From: Candidatus Rikenella faecigallinarum
GTDB lineage: Bacteria > Bacteroidota > Bacteroidia > Bacteroidales > Rikenellaceae
DNA: 64,000 nucleotides
Direction of reading: 5' to 3'
Assembly (NCBI GenBank): GCA_019113395.1
Contig: DXHL01000006.1
Coordinates: 124,001 to 188,000 of the forward strand
This document shows positions 35,954 through 45,418 of this stretch, piece after piece; within the stretch, counting starts at the first letter, position 1, and every line of letters starts with the position of its first letter. The notes under the pieces are model-generated. The model saw nothing but the letters and a program-made list of their open reading frames with translations, made no database searches and was not told where the DNA came from. The position numbers and the translations under genes were made by a program.

Positions 35954-36499
35954 TTAGGATTGGCTGAGGTGTTTGGATTTCCAACAGGTCCATCCGATGC
36001 CGGCCACAATGCCGCCGACAATGAACCACAGGGGCGAGAGTCCGAACCAGATGGCGGCAGCGATGGCGATAAAGATGGCATACTCCCAGTATTTGAACCC
36101 TTTGGCGAACGAAAAGACCGGTTGCAGGATAAGAGCCACTACCGCCGGTCGCATTCCTTTGAAGATGCTGTTCACCACCGGGTTTTGGTAGACCTTCGAA
36201 AAGAAAATCGCCACCACCAGCAGAATGATAAACGAGGGGAGCACCGTCCCGAAGAAAGCGGACACCGCACCGCGGGTACGGGCAATCTTGTACCCCACCA
36301 TAATCGACGTATTGACGGCCATGGGCCCCGGAGCCGACTGAGCCACGGCCAGCAGGTTGAGGAACTCTTCGCGGTCTACCCAGCCGTGGCGGTCGATGAC
36401 CTCCTTTTGGATGATGGGAATCATGGCATAGCCGCCCCCGAAGGTGAAGCAGCCTATTTTGAAAAACGAGGTGAAGAGGGTCAGCAGTTGTCGGGACAT
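35954..36499 (-). CDS. Chromate transporter family protein, first subunit
   Basis: A 181-aa single CHR-domain protein: FFKIGCFTFGGGYAMIPIIQKEV and AVAQSAPGPMAVNTSIMVGYKIA match the family, with about five or six membrane segments. I start at MSRQLLTLF (36499) since the 55 upstream in-frame codons overlap the promoter and lack homology. With its neighbour (35420-35947) it forms the split, two-gene type of transporter. The promoter at 36537-36568 drives both. Confidence 0.88.
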   Translation of the reverse strand: MSRQLLTLFTSFFKIGCFTFGGGYAMIPIIQKEVIDRHGWVDREEFLNLLAVAQSAPGPMAVNTSIMVGYKIARTRGAVSAFFGTVLPSFIILLVVAIFFSKVYQNPVVNSIFKGMRPAVVALILQPVFSFAKGFKYWEYAIFIAIAAAIWFGLSPLWFIVGGIVAGIGWTCWKSKHLSQS

Positions 36500-36536
36500 G
36501 GCACGCAACAGGTATACAGGGTTTCCTTTCGGGAGA

Positions 36537-36568
36537 CAAAAGTACAACCCCGCGGGCGGTCGTGCAAA
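36537..36568 (-). promoter_or_regulatory. Promoter of the chromate-transporter pair
   Basis: On the minus strand TTTG (36565-36568), a 20-bp spacer and TACTTTTG (36537-36544). It fits the Bacteroidota consensus and is divergent from the YfhO-like gene. Confidence 0.6.
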
Positions 36569-36598
36569 CGGTCGGGAGGCCTCCACAACGGCCGACGG

Positions 36599-36629
36599 TT
36601 GCGAAATCGCCCGAAAAAACGTACTTTTA
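36599..36629 (+). promoter_or_regulatory. Promoter of the YfhO-like gene
   Basis: TTG (36599-36601), a 20-bp spacer and TACTTTTA (36622-36629), 21 bp before the ATG at 36651. One base off the -7 consensus. Confidence 0.4.
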
Positions 36630-36650
36630 GCCCCAAATTTCGACACGTCT

Positions 36651-39104
36651 ATGCAACTCCACATAGCGCAACTTCTGCGACGGGCCCTGCCTCACATCGT
36701 GGCATTGGCTCTCTATGCGGCCGTTTCGGCCATCTTCTTTGCACCGCAGTATGACGGCGAGGCCCTGCGGCAAACCGACATGGTGATGTACAACGGCGTC
36801 ACCAGCGACATCCAGCAACACCTCGACACCTACGGCGAACACCCCCAGTGGAGCGGCCGCAACTTCAGCGGAATGCCCTCCTACCTCATCCAAATGAACT
36901 ACGACGGACGGTGGGTAAAAAACGTCGCCGACCACCTCTACTTCCTCGGACAACCCGCCTGCTGGATTTTTATCACCATGGCCGGGTTCTACCTGATGCT
37001 GCTGCTCTTCGGGGTAAATCCCTGGCTGGCACTGGTCGGAGGATTGGGATACGGGCTCTCCTCCTACTTCATCATCATCATCGGAGCCGGACACATCACC
37101 AAAATGATGGCCCTCGCCTGGGTCGCTCCCATGGTCGGCTCGGTGTGGTACGCCTACCGCCGCCACCGATGGCTCGGAGCGGCACTGGCCGGCCTGTTCG
37201 CAGCCGTCGAACTCTCCACCAGCCACCCCCAAATCACATACTACTTCCTCTTTGTGCTGCTGGCGCTCGTTATCAATGAGTTTGTCGCAGCGTACAAAGA
37301 AAAGGCGCTCGCCCGATTCGGCAAAACCACGGCCGTACTGCTGCTGGCTGCCGTACTGGCCGTCGGAGCCAACCTCGTGCAACTCTACTACGTTGCCCAG
37401 CACACCCCTGAGACCACCCGCGGCAAAAGCGAACTCACCGAAGCCACCGTTGATACCGAAAACCACACCGGAGGCCTCGACCGCGACTACATCACGGCCT
37501 GGAGCTACGGAAAACTCGAAACCCTGAACCTGCTGGTGCCCAACCTCTACGGGGGCGGATACGACTTCAGCAGCGACGGCGCCGTGGCGCAGGAGCTGCG
37601 CCGCTACGACGTGCCGCGAGGAACGGAACGACAACTCCCCTCCTACTGGGGCGAGCAACCCTCCACGGACGGACCGGTTTACATCGGGGCATGCCTGATT
37701 TTCCTCGCCGTGTTCAGCCTCTTTGTCCTGCGCGGACGGCAGAAATGGTGGATTGTGGCTGTCTCGCTGCTCGCCATCTTCCTCGCCTGGGGACGGCACA
37801 TGATGTGGTTCACCAACCTCTTCCTCGACTACTTCCCCATGTACAACAAGTTCCGCACCGTCTCGATGATTCTGGTGGTGGTGGAATGGGCCGTGCCGCT
37901 GCTGGCGATACTGGGGCTGGCACGCCTGTGGAGTGCCCCTGAGGAAGATGCGCCGCGCATCCAACGCGGCCTGAAGTGGTCGTTGATTACAGTCGGGGGG
38001 CTGACCCTCCTGATTGGGATTTTCGGGCCGATGTTCAGCAGTTTCAGCGGACCGAACGATACGGCCATGCAACTGCCCGACGGCATCCTGTCCGCCATGC
38101 AGGAGGAACGCGCCGCAATGATGCGCGCCGATGCCTTCCGCTCGCTGCTCTTTGTCGTGCTCACGGCCGCCGTGGTGTGGCTCACGGCCAAAGGCAAACT
38201 CAAACACGGCGGAGCCGTGGCTGCCCTCTGCGTTATCGTACTGCTCGACCTCTACCCCATTGACAAACGCTACGTCTCGGCCGAAGACTTCCAACCCAAA
38301 CGGCAGGCACTGGCCATCCCGATGACCGAGGCCGACAAACTCATCCTGCAGGATACCACCGATTACCGCGTGGCCAACTTCACGCTCGACCCCTTCCGCG
38401 ACGCCACCACCTCCTACTACCACCGCTCCGTCGGCGGATACCACGCCGCCAAACTGCGCCGCTACCAGGACCTCATCGAACACCACCTGGCCAAGAACAA
38501 CATGGCGGTGTACGACATGCTGAACACCAAATACTTTATCGTGGCCGACCCGCAGCGTGACGGAGCACCGTCGGTAGTGCCCAATCCGCAGGCATGCGGC
38601 AGCGCATGGATAGTGGACAGCATCGTCTGGGTCGATAACGCCGACCAGGAAATCGCCGCCCTCGAAAGCGACAACCGCGGCGGAGGTTTCAACCCGCATA
38701 CAACGGCCGTCGTGGACCGCCGATTTGCCCCGCAACTCGACGGGCTGACCCTCACCCCCGACACGACCGCCTCGATTACGCTGACCGACTACCGCGTCAA
38801 TCAACAGACCTACCGCACCCGCGCGGCTCACGATGCGGTGGCCGTCCTCTCGGAGATATACTACCCCAAAGGGTGGAGTGCCACCCTCGACGGAAACCCG
38901 GCAGACTACTTCCGTGCCGACTACGTGCTGCGCGCCATCCGTATCCCGGCCGGCGAACACACCCTCACCTTCCACTTCCGGGCTCCCCATTTCGGGCTGA
39001 TGGTGGGCATTACCCGCGCCTCGTCGGCCATCCTGCTCTTCGGCACCCTCGGCCTGCTCATCGCCGCCGCCCTCCGAAACCGCAAACAAAACCTCAAAGC
39101 ATAA
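36651..39104 (+). CDS. YfhO-like multi-pass membrane protein
   Basis: An 817-aa protein with about a dozen membrane helices, including an N-terminal one, a set between about 90 and 250, several in 340-560, and a last helix at about 785-805, with a large extracytoplasmic C-terminal region (about 570-780). It resembles the Bacteroidota YfhO family; the openings NFSGMPSYLIQMNYDGRW and GHITKMMALAWVAPMVG are typical. YfhO-type proteins are GT-C-like glycosyltransferase relatives, one implicated in lipoteichoic acid glycosylation in Firmicutes, so a role in surface glycan transfer is possible. It lies 6 bp before ftsX. Confidence 0.8.
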   Translation: MQLHIAQLLRRALPHIVALALYAAVSAIFFAPQYDGEALRQTDMVMYNGVTSDIQQHLDTYGEHPQWSGRNFSGMPSYLIQMNYDGRWVKNVADHLYFLGQPACWIFITMAGFYLMLLLFGVNPWLALVGGLGYGLSSYFIIIIGAGHITKMMALAWVAPMVGSVWYAYRRHRWLGAALAGLFAAVELSTSHPQITYYFLFVLLALVINEFVAAYKEKALARFGKTTAVLLLAAVLAVGANLVQLYYVAQHTPETTRGKSELTEATVDTENHTGGLDRDYITAWSYGKLETLNLLVPNLYGGGYDFSSDGAVAQELRRYDVPRGTERQLPSYWGEQPSTDGPVYIGACLIFLAVFSLFVLRGRQKWWIVAVSLLAIFLAWGRHMMWFTNLFLDYFPMYNKFRTVSMILVVVEWAVPLLAILGLARLWSAPEEDAPRIQRGLKWSLITVGGLTLLIGIFGPMFSSFSGPNDTAMQLPDGILSAMQEERAAMMRADAFRSLLFVVLTAAVVWLTAKGKLKHGGAVAALCVIVLLDLYPIDKRYVSAEDFQPKRQALAIPMTEADKLILQDTTDYRVANFTLDPFRDATTSYYHRSVGGYHAAKLRRYQDLIEHHLAKNNMAVYDMLNTKYFIVADPQRDGAPSVVPNPQACGSAWIVDSIVWVDNADQEIAALESDNRGGGFNPHTTAVVDRRFAPQLDGLTLTPDTTASITLTDYRVNQQTYRTRAAHDAVAVLSEIYYPKGWSATLDGNPADYFRADYVLRAIRIPAGEHTLTFHFRAPHFGLMVGITRASSAILLFGTLGLLIAAALRNRKQNLKA

Positions 39105-39110
39105 CTCCCC

Positions 39111-39956
39111 ATGGCACGACGCAAAGGACTCACCGCCGACTACTCGATAGCCACGGTCAGCGTTACCCTCGTACTGCTGCTCCTGGGAGTGGTGGGGTAT
39201 ATCCTGATTAACGCCTACTCCTCGACCTCGGCCGTGCGCAGCGAACTGCGATTCTCGGTCATGCTCTCCGACACCGTCACCTCCGACCAGCGCAACGCCA
39301 TCGAAAAACGAATGGGCATGCACCCGGCCATCGCCACGTGGCGCTACATCTCGGCCGACGAGGCCGCTCGCGACTTTCAGGCCTACATCGGAACCGACTT
39401 CGTCGATTTTCTCGGTGAAAATCCCCTCCCCGCCTCCTACGAACTGACCCTCAGCCCCGGCTACACCGACACCCCACAACTGACGGCCCTCGAACGCGAA
39501 TGCAACACCTGGAGCGGTGTCGAAGAGGTGGTTTACCAACAAAAAATCGTCGAAGCCGTCATGCGGAACCTCAACCGGCTGAACATCATCCTCCTAGGGC
39601 TGGGCGGTTTTCTGCTGATAGTGACCGTCATGCTTATCTCGAACACGCTGCGGCTGGCCGTCGCCTCACGACGACAGGCCATCGCCACCATGAAACTCGT
39701 CGGTGCCACACCGGCCTTTATCCGTCGCCCGTTCGTCCTGCGCAGCTTTACACAGGGGGTTGTGGCCGGCGTACTGGCCTCCGTGCTGCTCTACCTATTT
39801 GCCGACGGACTCTCGGAAGTGATGCCTGACGTCAAGCTCATGGTCGATAACGAAACCTTCGCCCTGCTGGCCAGTGCCATGATTTTGGTCGGCGTGCTGA
39901 TTTGCACTACCTTTACGGCGTTGGCCGTCAATCGGTATGTCCGACTGACCGACTAA
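39111..39956 (+). CDS. ftsX: Cell division protein FtsX
   Basis: FtsX (281 aa) is the membrane part of the FtsEX complex that controls peptidoglycan hydrolases at the septum. There is one N-terminal helix (VTLVLLLLGVVGYILI), an extracytoplasmic domain (about 50-165), then three C-terminal helices; the family motif LRLAVASRRQAIATMKLVGATPAFIRRPF lies between helices 2 and 3. ftsE is not in this window. It is followed 54 bp later by the DUF3098 gene. Confidence 0.93.
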   Translation: MARRKGLTADYSIATVSVTLVLLLLGVVGYILINAYSSTSAVRSELRFSVMLSDTVTSDQRNAIEKRMGMHPAIATWRYISADEAARDFQAYIGTDFVDFLGENPLPASYELTLSPGYTDTPQLTALERECNTWSGVEEVVYQQKIVEAVMRNLNRLNIILLGLGGFLLIVTVMLISNTLRLAVASRRQAIATMKLVGATPAFIRRPFVLRSFTQGVVAGVLASVLLYLFADGLSEVMPDVKLMVDNETFALLASAMILVGVLICTTFTALAVNRYVRLTD

Positions 39957-40010
39957 CCCCCCTCCCGAAACGATTGCTCTTTGCAACAGAACCCTTTTTG
40001 CTCTGCATCC

Positions 40011-40289
40011 ATGAAAAAACAGACCCCTGACAACCCGAACAACTCCGCCATGCCCTTCGGACGGGTGAACTACATCCTTATCCTCTGCGGACTGGCGGCC
40101 ATTATCCTCGGTTTTATCCTCCTGAGCGGCGGCGGCACCAGCGACCCCGCCACGGAGTTCAACTATGCGATGTTCAACGCCCGTCGGCTCTACGTCGCCC
40201 CCATCCTGCTGCTGGTCGGATTCCTCTTCGGCATATACGCCATTATGTACCGACCCAAAAACAACTCGAATAACCCCAAAAACAACTAA
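40011..40289 (+). CDS. DUF3098 family membrane protein
   Basis: A 92-aa protein with two hydrophobic segments (YILILCGLAAIILGFILL and LYVAPILLLVGFLFGIYAIM) separated by an exported loop with GGGTSDPATEFNYAMFNARRL. This is the DUF3098 pattern; in Bacteroidota it nearly always lies between ftsX and uppP, as here, suggesting a role in cell-envelope growth (inference from neighbourhood). The TAA stop is directly followed by the ATG of uppP. The gene starts at MKKQTPDN (40011). Confidence 0.85.
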   Translation: MKKQTPDNPNNSAMPFGRVNYILILCGLAAIILGFILLSGGGTSDPATEFNYAMFNARRLYVAPILLLVGFLFGIYAIMYRPKNNSNNPKNN

Positions 40290-41075
40290 ATGGGAACCCT
40301 CGATGCCATTCTGCTCGGCCTGCTCCAGGGACTGACCGAGTTCCTGCCCGTCAGCTCCTCGGGACACCTGGTTATCCTCGGTAACATCCTCGGCGCAAAC
40401 GTCGAAAACACCACCTTTGCCATCCTCGTACACGCCGCTACGGTCCTGGCCACCATCACGGTGTTCTGGGGCGAAATCCTCCATCTGCTCCGCGGAGGAC
40501 TCCAATTCAAAATAAACCCCGAATCGAAATACCTCCTCAAAATCGTCATCTCGATGATTCCCGTGATGATTGTGGGGCTCTTCTTCAAGGATAGCGTCGA
40601 GGCGCTCTTCGGAAACGGTATCCGCTTCGTCGGCTGCATGCTCTTCGTCACGGCGGCTCTGCTCCTGCTCACCCACTTCATCAAACCGAAAAAAACACGC
40701 AACATCACCGCCAAAGATGCCTTTATCATCGGCGTGGCACAAGCCGTGGCCGTGATTCCGGGTATCTCGCGCTCGGGCTCCACCATCGCCACCGGGATGC
40801 TCCTCGGAGACGACAAAACCCAACTCGCCAAATTCTCATTCCTGATGGTGCTCGTGCCCATCCTCGGCGAAGCCTTCCTTGAACTCCTCAAAGGAGAGTT
40901 CTCACCCGCCTCATCCGGTATCTCGGGCTACGCCCTCACGGCAGGATTCCTCGCCGCATACCTCTCGGGACTCTTCGCCTGCAAAGTGATGATTCGCATC
41001 GTCAGCCGCGGCAAACTCTGGTGGTTTGCCCTCTACTGCGCCGTAGCCGGTACCGTTACGGTCTGCCTCGGATAA
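40290..41075 (+). CDS. uppP: Undecaprenyl-diphosphatase
   Basis: UppP/BacA (261 aa) dephosphorylates undecaprenyl diphosphate in the inner membrane so the lipid carrier for peptidoglycan and O-antigen can be reused. The two hallmark motifs are LTEFLPVSSSGHLVI near the N-terminus and PGISRSGSTIATGMLLG in the middle. Several membrane helices are evident. It begins right after the DUF3098 stop, so the two are translationally coupled. Confidence 0.96.
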   Translation: MGTLDAILLGLLQGLTEFLPVSSSGHLVILGNILGANVENTTFAILVHAATVLATITVFWGEILHLLRGGLQFKINPESKYLLKIVISMIPVMIVGLFFKDSVEALFGNGIRFVGCMLFVTAALLLLTHFIKPKKTRNITAKDAFIIGVAQAVAVIPGISRSGSTIATGMLLGDDKTQLAKFSFLMVLVPILGEAFLELLKGEFSPASSGISGYALTAGFLAAYLSGLFACKVMIRIVSRGKLWWFALYCAVAGTVTVCLG

Positions 41076-41103
41076 CTCTTTCGCTCACCCAGCCCCCTGC
41101 CGC

Positions 41104-41856
41104 ATGACCTCTACCCTGCTCGACACCCTTACCCCCGATTACCCCTTTGAGGAGGGACTCGTCCTCCCCATCGACAAACCGCTCGGATGGACCTCAACCG
41201 ACGTGGTGCGCAAAGTGCGAACCCTCATGCGGAAACTCGGACACCGAAAAATCAAGGTCGGACATGCCGGAACCCTCGACCCGCTGGCCACGGGAGTGCT
41301 GCTGGTCTGCGTCGGGCGAGCCACCAAACGGGTCGATGAGCTTCAGACTGAAGAGAAGGAGTATCTGGCCGACATCGAACTGGGCGCCACCACTCCCAGT
41401 TTCGACCTCGAGCACCCGGTCGATGCGCACTACCCCTGGGAGCACATCACCGCCCCGCAAATCGAGACGGCACTCCACAGCCTCGAGGGGGAGCAGGAGC
41501 AGGAACCGCCGCGCTACTCCGCCAAAAAACTTGAAGGACGGCGCGCCTACGAATATGCCCGTGAAGGCGAAGAGGTGCAGATGCGCAAGGCCCTGATTAC
41601 CATCTACTCGGCACACGTGGAGTCGTGCAGTCTGCCGGAATCCCCCCGCATCACCGTGCGCATCGCCTGCAGCAAAGGAACCTATATCCGCTCCTTCGCC
41701 CGCGACCTCGGTGAGCGCCTCGGCAGCGGCGCTCACCTCACGGCGCTGCGACGCACACGCAGCGGCGGGTATCGGGCCGAAGCCTGCATCACCCTCGATG
41801 ACCTCCAGCACCGCCTCTTCCCAAAAATCGGGGAGCGTGAAACAAATCCTGCATAA
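41104..41856 (+). CDS. truB: tRNA pseudouridine(55) synthase
   Basis: TruB (250 aa) makes pseudouridine 55 in the T-loop of all tRNAs. The catalytic Asp is D59 in [14 protein letters not shown]; other motifs are [34 protein letters not shown] and [19 protein letters not shown]. Length is normal for the short form without a PUA domain. It follows uppP by 28 bp and precedes queA by 82 bp on the same strand. Confidence 0.95.
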   Translation: MTSTLLDTLTPDYPFEEGLVLPIDKPLGWTSTDVVRKVRTLMRKLGHRKIKVGHAGTLDPLATGVLLVCVGRATKRVDELQTEEKEYLADIELGATTPSFDLEHPVDAHYPWEHITAPQIETALHSLEGEQEQEPPRYSAKKLEGRRAYEYAREGEEVQMRKALITIYSAHVESCSLPESPRITVRIACSKGTYIRSFARDLGERLGSGAHLTALRRTRSGGYRAEACITLDDLQHRLFPKIGERETNPA

Positions 41857-41938
41857 TTCCGTATATTATTTTACCGTTTGTCTTGTCGGCATCCCGCCCA
41901 ACAACGGACTCCACACGCACATATCGAATCATCCGCCT

Positions 41939-42988
41939 ATGAAACTCTCGCAGTACAAGTACGACTTCTCGCCCGACATGCTGGCGAAATACCCCGCCGA
42001 AAATCGCGACGAATCACGACTGCTGGTCTATGACCGCAAAACCGGTAAAATCGAACACAAAATCTTCAAGGAGATTATCGGCTACTTCAAAGAGGGCGAC
42101 GTGATGATTTTCAACAACACCAAAGTCTTTCCCGCCCGCCTCTACGGCAACAAGGAGAAGACCGGTGCCGAAATCGAAATCTTCCTGCTGCGCGAACTCA
42201 ACCGCGAACAACGACTCTGGGACGTGCTGGTGGACCCCGCCCGCAAAATTCGTATCGGAAACAAACTCTACTTCGGCGATGACGATGCCATGGTGGCCGA
42301 AGTCATCGACAACACCACCTCCCGCGGTCGTACCCTGCGCTTCCTGTTCGACGGCGACTACGACCAGTTCAAAACAGCCCTCTACAAACTGGGCGAGACC
42401 CCGCTGCCCCGATGGATTCGACCCAAAGTGGAACCCATCGACGCCGAACGCTATCAGACCATCTACGCCAAAGTCGAAGGTGCCGTAGCCGCCCCCACCG
42501 CCGGGCTGCACTTCAGCAAACACCTCCTCAAACGGCTCGAAATCAAAGGCGTCGGTTGTGCCGAAGTGACCCTCCACGTCGGACTCGGCAACTTCCGCTC
42601 GGTGGACGTCGAGGACCTCACCAAACACAAAATGGACAGCGAACAAATCTTCATCCCCGAAGAGGCTGCCAACATCGTCAATACGGCCCGCGCCAAAGAC
42701 AAACGCGTCTGTGCCATCGGCACCACCGTCATGCGAACCATCGAAAGCTCGGTCTCGACAGACGGCATGCTCAAACCCTTCGAAGGATGGACCAACAAGT
42801 TCATCTTCCCGCCCTACGACTTCAGCGTCGCCAACGCCATGGTCACCAACTTCCACCTCCCCTACTCCACCCAGTTGATGATGGTCTCGGCCTTTGCCGG
42901 CTATGAACCCCTCATGAACCTGTACGAGGTGGCCAAAAAAGAGGGCTACAAATTCGGGACCTACGGCGACGCCATGCTTATCCTCTAA
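41939..42988 (+). CDS. queA: S-adenosylmethionine:tRNA ribosyltransferase-isomerase
   Basis: QueA (349 aa) transfers and rearranges the ribosyl group of SAM onto 7-aminomethyl-7-deazaguanine in tRNA to give epoxyqueuosine. Hallmarks: [51 protein letters not shown], and [10 protein letters not shown] with [11 protein letters not shown] near the end. I start at [10 protein letters not shown] (41939); 76 further in-frame codons upstream overlap truB and are not used. Length is standard. Confidence 0.96.
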   Translation: MKLSQYKYDFSPDMLAKYPAENRDESRLLVYDRKTGKIEHKIFKEIIGYFKEGDVMIFNNTKVFPARLYGNKEKTGAEIEIFLLRELNREQRLWDVLVDPARKIRIGNKLYFGDDDAMVAEVIDNTTSRGRTLRFLFDGDYDQFKTALYKLGETPLPRWIRPKVEPIDAERYQTIYAKVEGAVAAPTAGLHFSKHLLKRLEIKGVGCAEVTLHVGLGNFRSVDVEDLTKHKMDSEQIFIPEEAANIVNTARAKDKRVCAIGTTVMRTIESSVSTDGMLKPFEGWTNKFIFPPYDFSVANAMVTNFHLPYSTQLMMVSAFAGYEPLMNLYEVAKKEGYKFGTYGDAMLIL

Positions 42989-43056
42989 GCCGCTGCCCAC
43001 GCACGGCTCCGCTCCCCCGCCGAACGTTCGCAAGCGAACAATCCGGAAAAAATGCG

Positions 43057-43064
43057 TACCTTTG
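43057..43064 (+). promoter_or_regulatory. -7 element of the glycogen-synthase-like/DUF4270 pair
   Basis: TACCTTTG, an exact consensus match, 55 bp before the ATG at 43119. The upstream region holds a small inverted repeat (GTTCGC-AA-GCGAAC) near 43025-43038, where the -33 box would begin. Confidence 0.5.
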
Positions 43065-43118
43065 TAGCGTGTCCGTATCCGTACCGGCCGGACACGCCAG
43101 AGTAAAGGAGACAGACCG

Positions 43119-43928
43119 ATGACCAATAACGCCAAAATCTTGTACGTCTGCCAACAGGTAGTCCCCTACCTGCCGGAAAACGATATCGCGACCCTGTGCC
43201 GCTACCTGCCGCAGGCCATGCAGGAGAAAGGGGCCGAAATCCGCATCTTTATGCCTCGATGGGGCTGCATCAACGAACGACGAAACCAACTCCACGAGGT
43301 GATTCGTCTCTCGGGCATGAACCTCATCATCGACGACACCGACCACCAACTCATCATCAAAGTAGCCTCCATCCCCAGCGCACGCGTACAAGTCTACTTC
43401 ATCGACAACGAAGACTTCTTCCAACGCAAGGCCACCTGGGTCGATGCCGACGGAAACTACTTCGACGACAACGAAGAACGGGCCATCTTCTTCGCCCGCG
43501 GCGTCCTCGAAACCGTTAAAAAACTGCGCTGGGCACCCAATATCGTGCACTGCCACGACTGGTTCACCGCCATCGTGCCCGTCTACCTCAAAAAGGTATT
43601 CCATAACGACCCCATCTTCCGCGACCTGAAGATTGTCGTATCGCTCTACAACGACCCCTTCCCCGGCTCACTCAACCCGGAAATGGCCGCCAAACTGCTC
43701 CAGGAAGGTATCAAAAAAGAGGACCTCGCGCTGATTGATACGCCCGACTACACCAACCTGATGAAATTCGCCATCACCCATGCCGATGCCGTGGTAATGG
43801 GAAGCCCAGACATACAACCCGACCTGGCCCAATGGGTCGAAACCGCAGGCAAACCCGTGCTGCCGTATCCCGGTGCCGAAAACTACGACAACGCCTACGC
43901 CGAATTCTATGACAAACTGCTGCAATAA
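43119..43928 (+). CDS. Truncated glycogen/starch-synthase-like protein
   Basis: A 269-aa protein homologous to the N-terminal Rossmann half (GT5) of glycogen synthase: KILYVCQQVVPYLPE, IFMPRWGCINERR, YFIDNEDFFQRK, ERAIFFARGVLETVKKL, PNIVHCHDWFTAIVPVYLKK. The C-terminal GT-B half is absent, and the ADP-glucose site KTGGLGDV is PENDIATL (residues 19-26). It is therefore unlikely to be a glycosyltransferase. The stop is followed by the DUF4270 lipoprotein gene after 4 bp. The pairing with DUF4270 recurs in the phylum. Function unknown. Confidence 0.83.
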   Translation: MTNNAKILYVCQQVVPYLPENDIATLCRYLPQAMQEKGAEIRIFMPRWGCINERRNQLHEVIRLSGMNLIIDDTDHQLIIKVASIPSARVQVYFIDNEDFFQRKATWVDADGNYFDDNEERAIFFARGVLETVKKLRWAPNIVHCHDWFTAIVPVYLKKVFHNDPIFRDLKIVVSLYNDPFPGSLNPEMAAKLLQEGIKKEDLALIDTPDYTNLMKFAITHADAVVMGSPDIQPDLAQWVETAGKPVLPYPGAENYDNAYAEFYDKLLQ

Positions 43929-43932
43929 AACG

Positions 43933-45336
43933 ATGAAAGGGAGAAACCGTCGGACTGGAATGTTCGTCAGCCTGCTGCTGACCCTGACGGTCCTTGTGAG
44001 TGCCTGCACCAACCGCGACGAAATGTTCGGCAATGACATGGTGCCTCCGTCACAACAGATGGGAAGCGCCATCGACTCCACGGTAGCCGTCTTTACCTAC
44101 GCCTCGACCTGCGACTCCCTCGATACCAACATCGCAGGATTCTACCAACCCTTCATGGGCTCATACATCGACCCCGTGGTGGGACGTACCGACATTCAGA
44201 TTTTTGCCAACTTCTCACCCTACGGCTTCGAACACACCCACTACTTCGGCGAAAATCCCGTCATCGACTCCATGCGCTACACCTTCTCCTTTGTCAATGC
44301 CATGGGCGACACCACAAAACCGATGACCATCGACGTGTATGAAGTCAAGGAAGGGATTATCTTCAACCAGGACAGCGCCTACTTCAGCAACTTCGACATG
44401 TCGCCATACATCGATGAGGGGAACCCGCTCTTCTCATTCGAACACAAAGGTATCGGGATGGTGTACGGCAAACTGCCGCAAGAGTTCGCCGAACGACTGC
44501 TCGACAACACCCAGGACCAAACCAACATCTACTACAACGACACCACATTCCACAAAAAATTCCCGGGTCTCTACTTCAAAATACGCGATGCGGTTACCTC
44601 CGGCCAAGGACAGATGCTGCAACTCGACCTGGCCGAAAGCGGGCTGACGCTCTTCTACCACAACACCGGACCCGACGAGCCCGATACAACCTTCCAACGG
44701 ATGCTTTTCTACGGTGACTATACCTACGACTACATCAGTTTCACCACCATTCAGCACAACTACACGCTCTCCAACACCGCAACGGGAGGTATCGACCCCA
44801 GCCTTATCGTCGAGCGCGAGAACATCAACAAGGAGACCCCGAAAACGGAATACCTCTACGTACAGGGGCTGGCTGGGCTGATGGGACTCATGCAGGTGGA
44901 CACGCTCGGTATCCAGGCCCTCAAACAAAAAGCCCTGGACCTGGGATACACCCACGTGGCCCTGCACCGAGCCGAACTGCAACTGACCATGGTCGATGCC
45001 GATGTCGAACAGTACGACCTCTCGTTCTCGTCGCTCGGTATCTACCACAACATGCTCGAATACGACTTCCTCGACGAATACAATCCCGTACTCGATGCCG
45101 TCACCAACAGCGGCTACTCCTCCTGGCTCGGAGGCTCCCTCAACCGCTCGAGAGGTATCTACACCTTCGACGTCACCTCGTACATCCAAAGCCTCATCAC
45201 CGAAAAAGAGGACCGATACACCACGGAACTGCTGCCCTCCTATGCGCTCCGTAACTACTTCTACCGCAGCTGGATATACGGATACAACTCCCCCTATCCT
45301 CCGCGCCTGATACTGACCTACACCATGATTAAATAA
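43933..45336 (+). CDS. DUF4270 lipoprotein
   Basis: A 467-aa lipoprotein (lipobox LVSA-C25) of the DUF4270 family, restricted to Bacteroidota. Beta-rich throughout: FYQPFMGSYIDPVVGRTDIQIF, DSMRYTFSF, the Ser/Thr-rich middle, and the C-terminal YNSPYPPRLILTYTMIK. It is probably an outer-membrane or surface-exposed lipoprotein; no activity is known. It is 4 bp after the glycogen-synthase-like gene and ends before a terminator hairpin, so the two form a two-gene operon. Confidence 0.88.
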   Translation: MKGRNRRTGMFVSLLLTLTVLVSACTNRDEMFGNDMVPPSQQMGSAIDSTVAVFTYASTCDSLDTNIAGFYQPFMGSYIDPVVGRTDIQIFANFSPYGFEHTHYFGENPVIDSMRYTFSFVNAMGDTTKPMTIDVYEVKEGIIFNQDSAYFSNFDMSPYIDEGNPLFSFEHKGIGMVYGKLPQEFAERLLDNTQDQTNIYYNDTTFHKKFPGLYFKIRDAVTSGQGQMLQLDLAESGLTLFYHNTGPDEPDTTFQRMLFYGDYTYDYISFTTIQHNYTLSNTATGGIDPSLIVERENINKETPKTEYLYVQGLAGLMGLMQVDTLGIQALKQKALDLGYTHVALHRAELQLTMVDADVEQYDLSFSSLGIYHNMLEYDFLDEYNPVLDAVTNSGYSSWLGGSLNRSRGIYTFDVTSYIQSLITEKEDRYTTELLPSYALRNYFYRSWIYGYNSPYPPRLILTYTMIK

Positions 45337-45370
45337 CCGGCCGTGCATCGGCACACCATAGTAGCTAAAC

Positions 45371-45403
45371 AACCTAAAGGAGTGCTCCCCTTTAGGTTTT
45401 TAC
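45371..45403 (+). terminator. Terminator before topA
   Basis: AACCTAAAGGAG pairs with CTCCCCTTTAGGTT with a two-base bulge, followed by TTTTT. It ends the DUF4270 operon 18 bp before the topA start codon. Confidence 0.75.
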
Positions 45404-45418
45404 GTATTTTTTGAGATT

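Noticed and set aside
36627-39542. A 971-codon open frame on the minus strand opposite the YfhO-like gene and ftsX
   Set aside because: The product is Gly/Glu/Val-rich with no family features, and the plus strand holds two well-supported membrane-protein genes. In GC-rich DNA such antisense frames are common.
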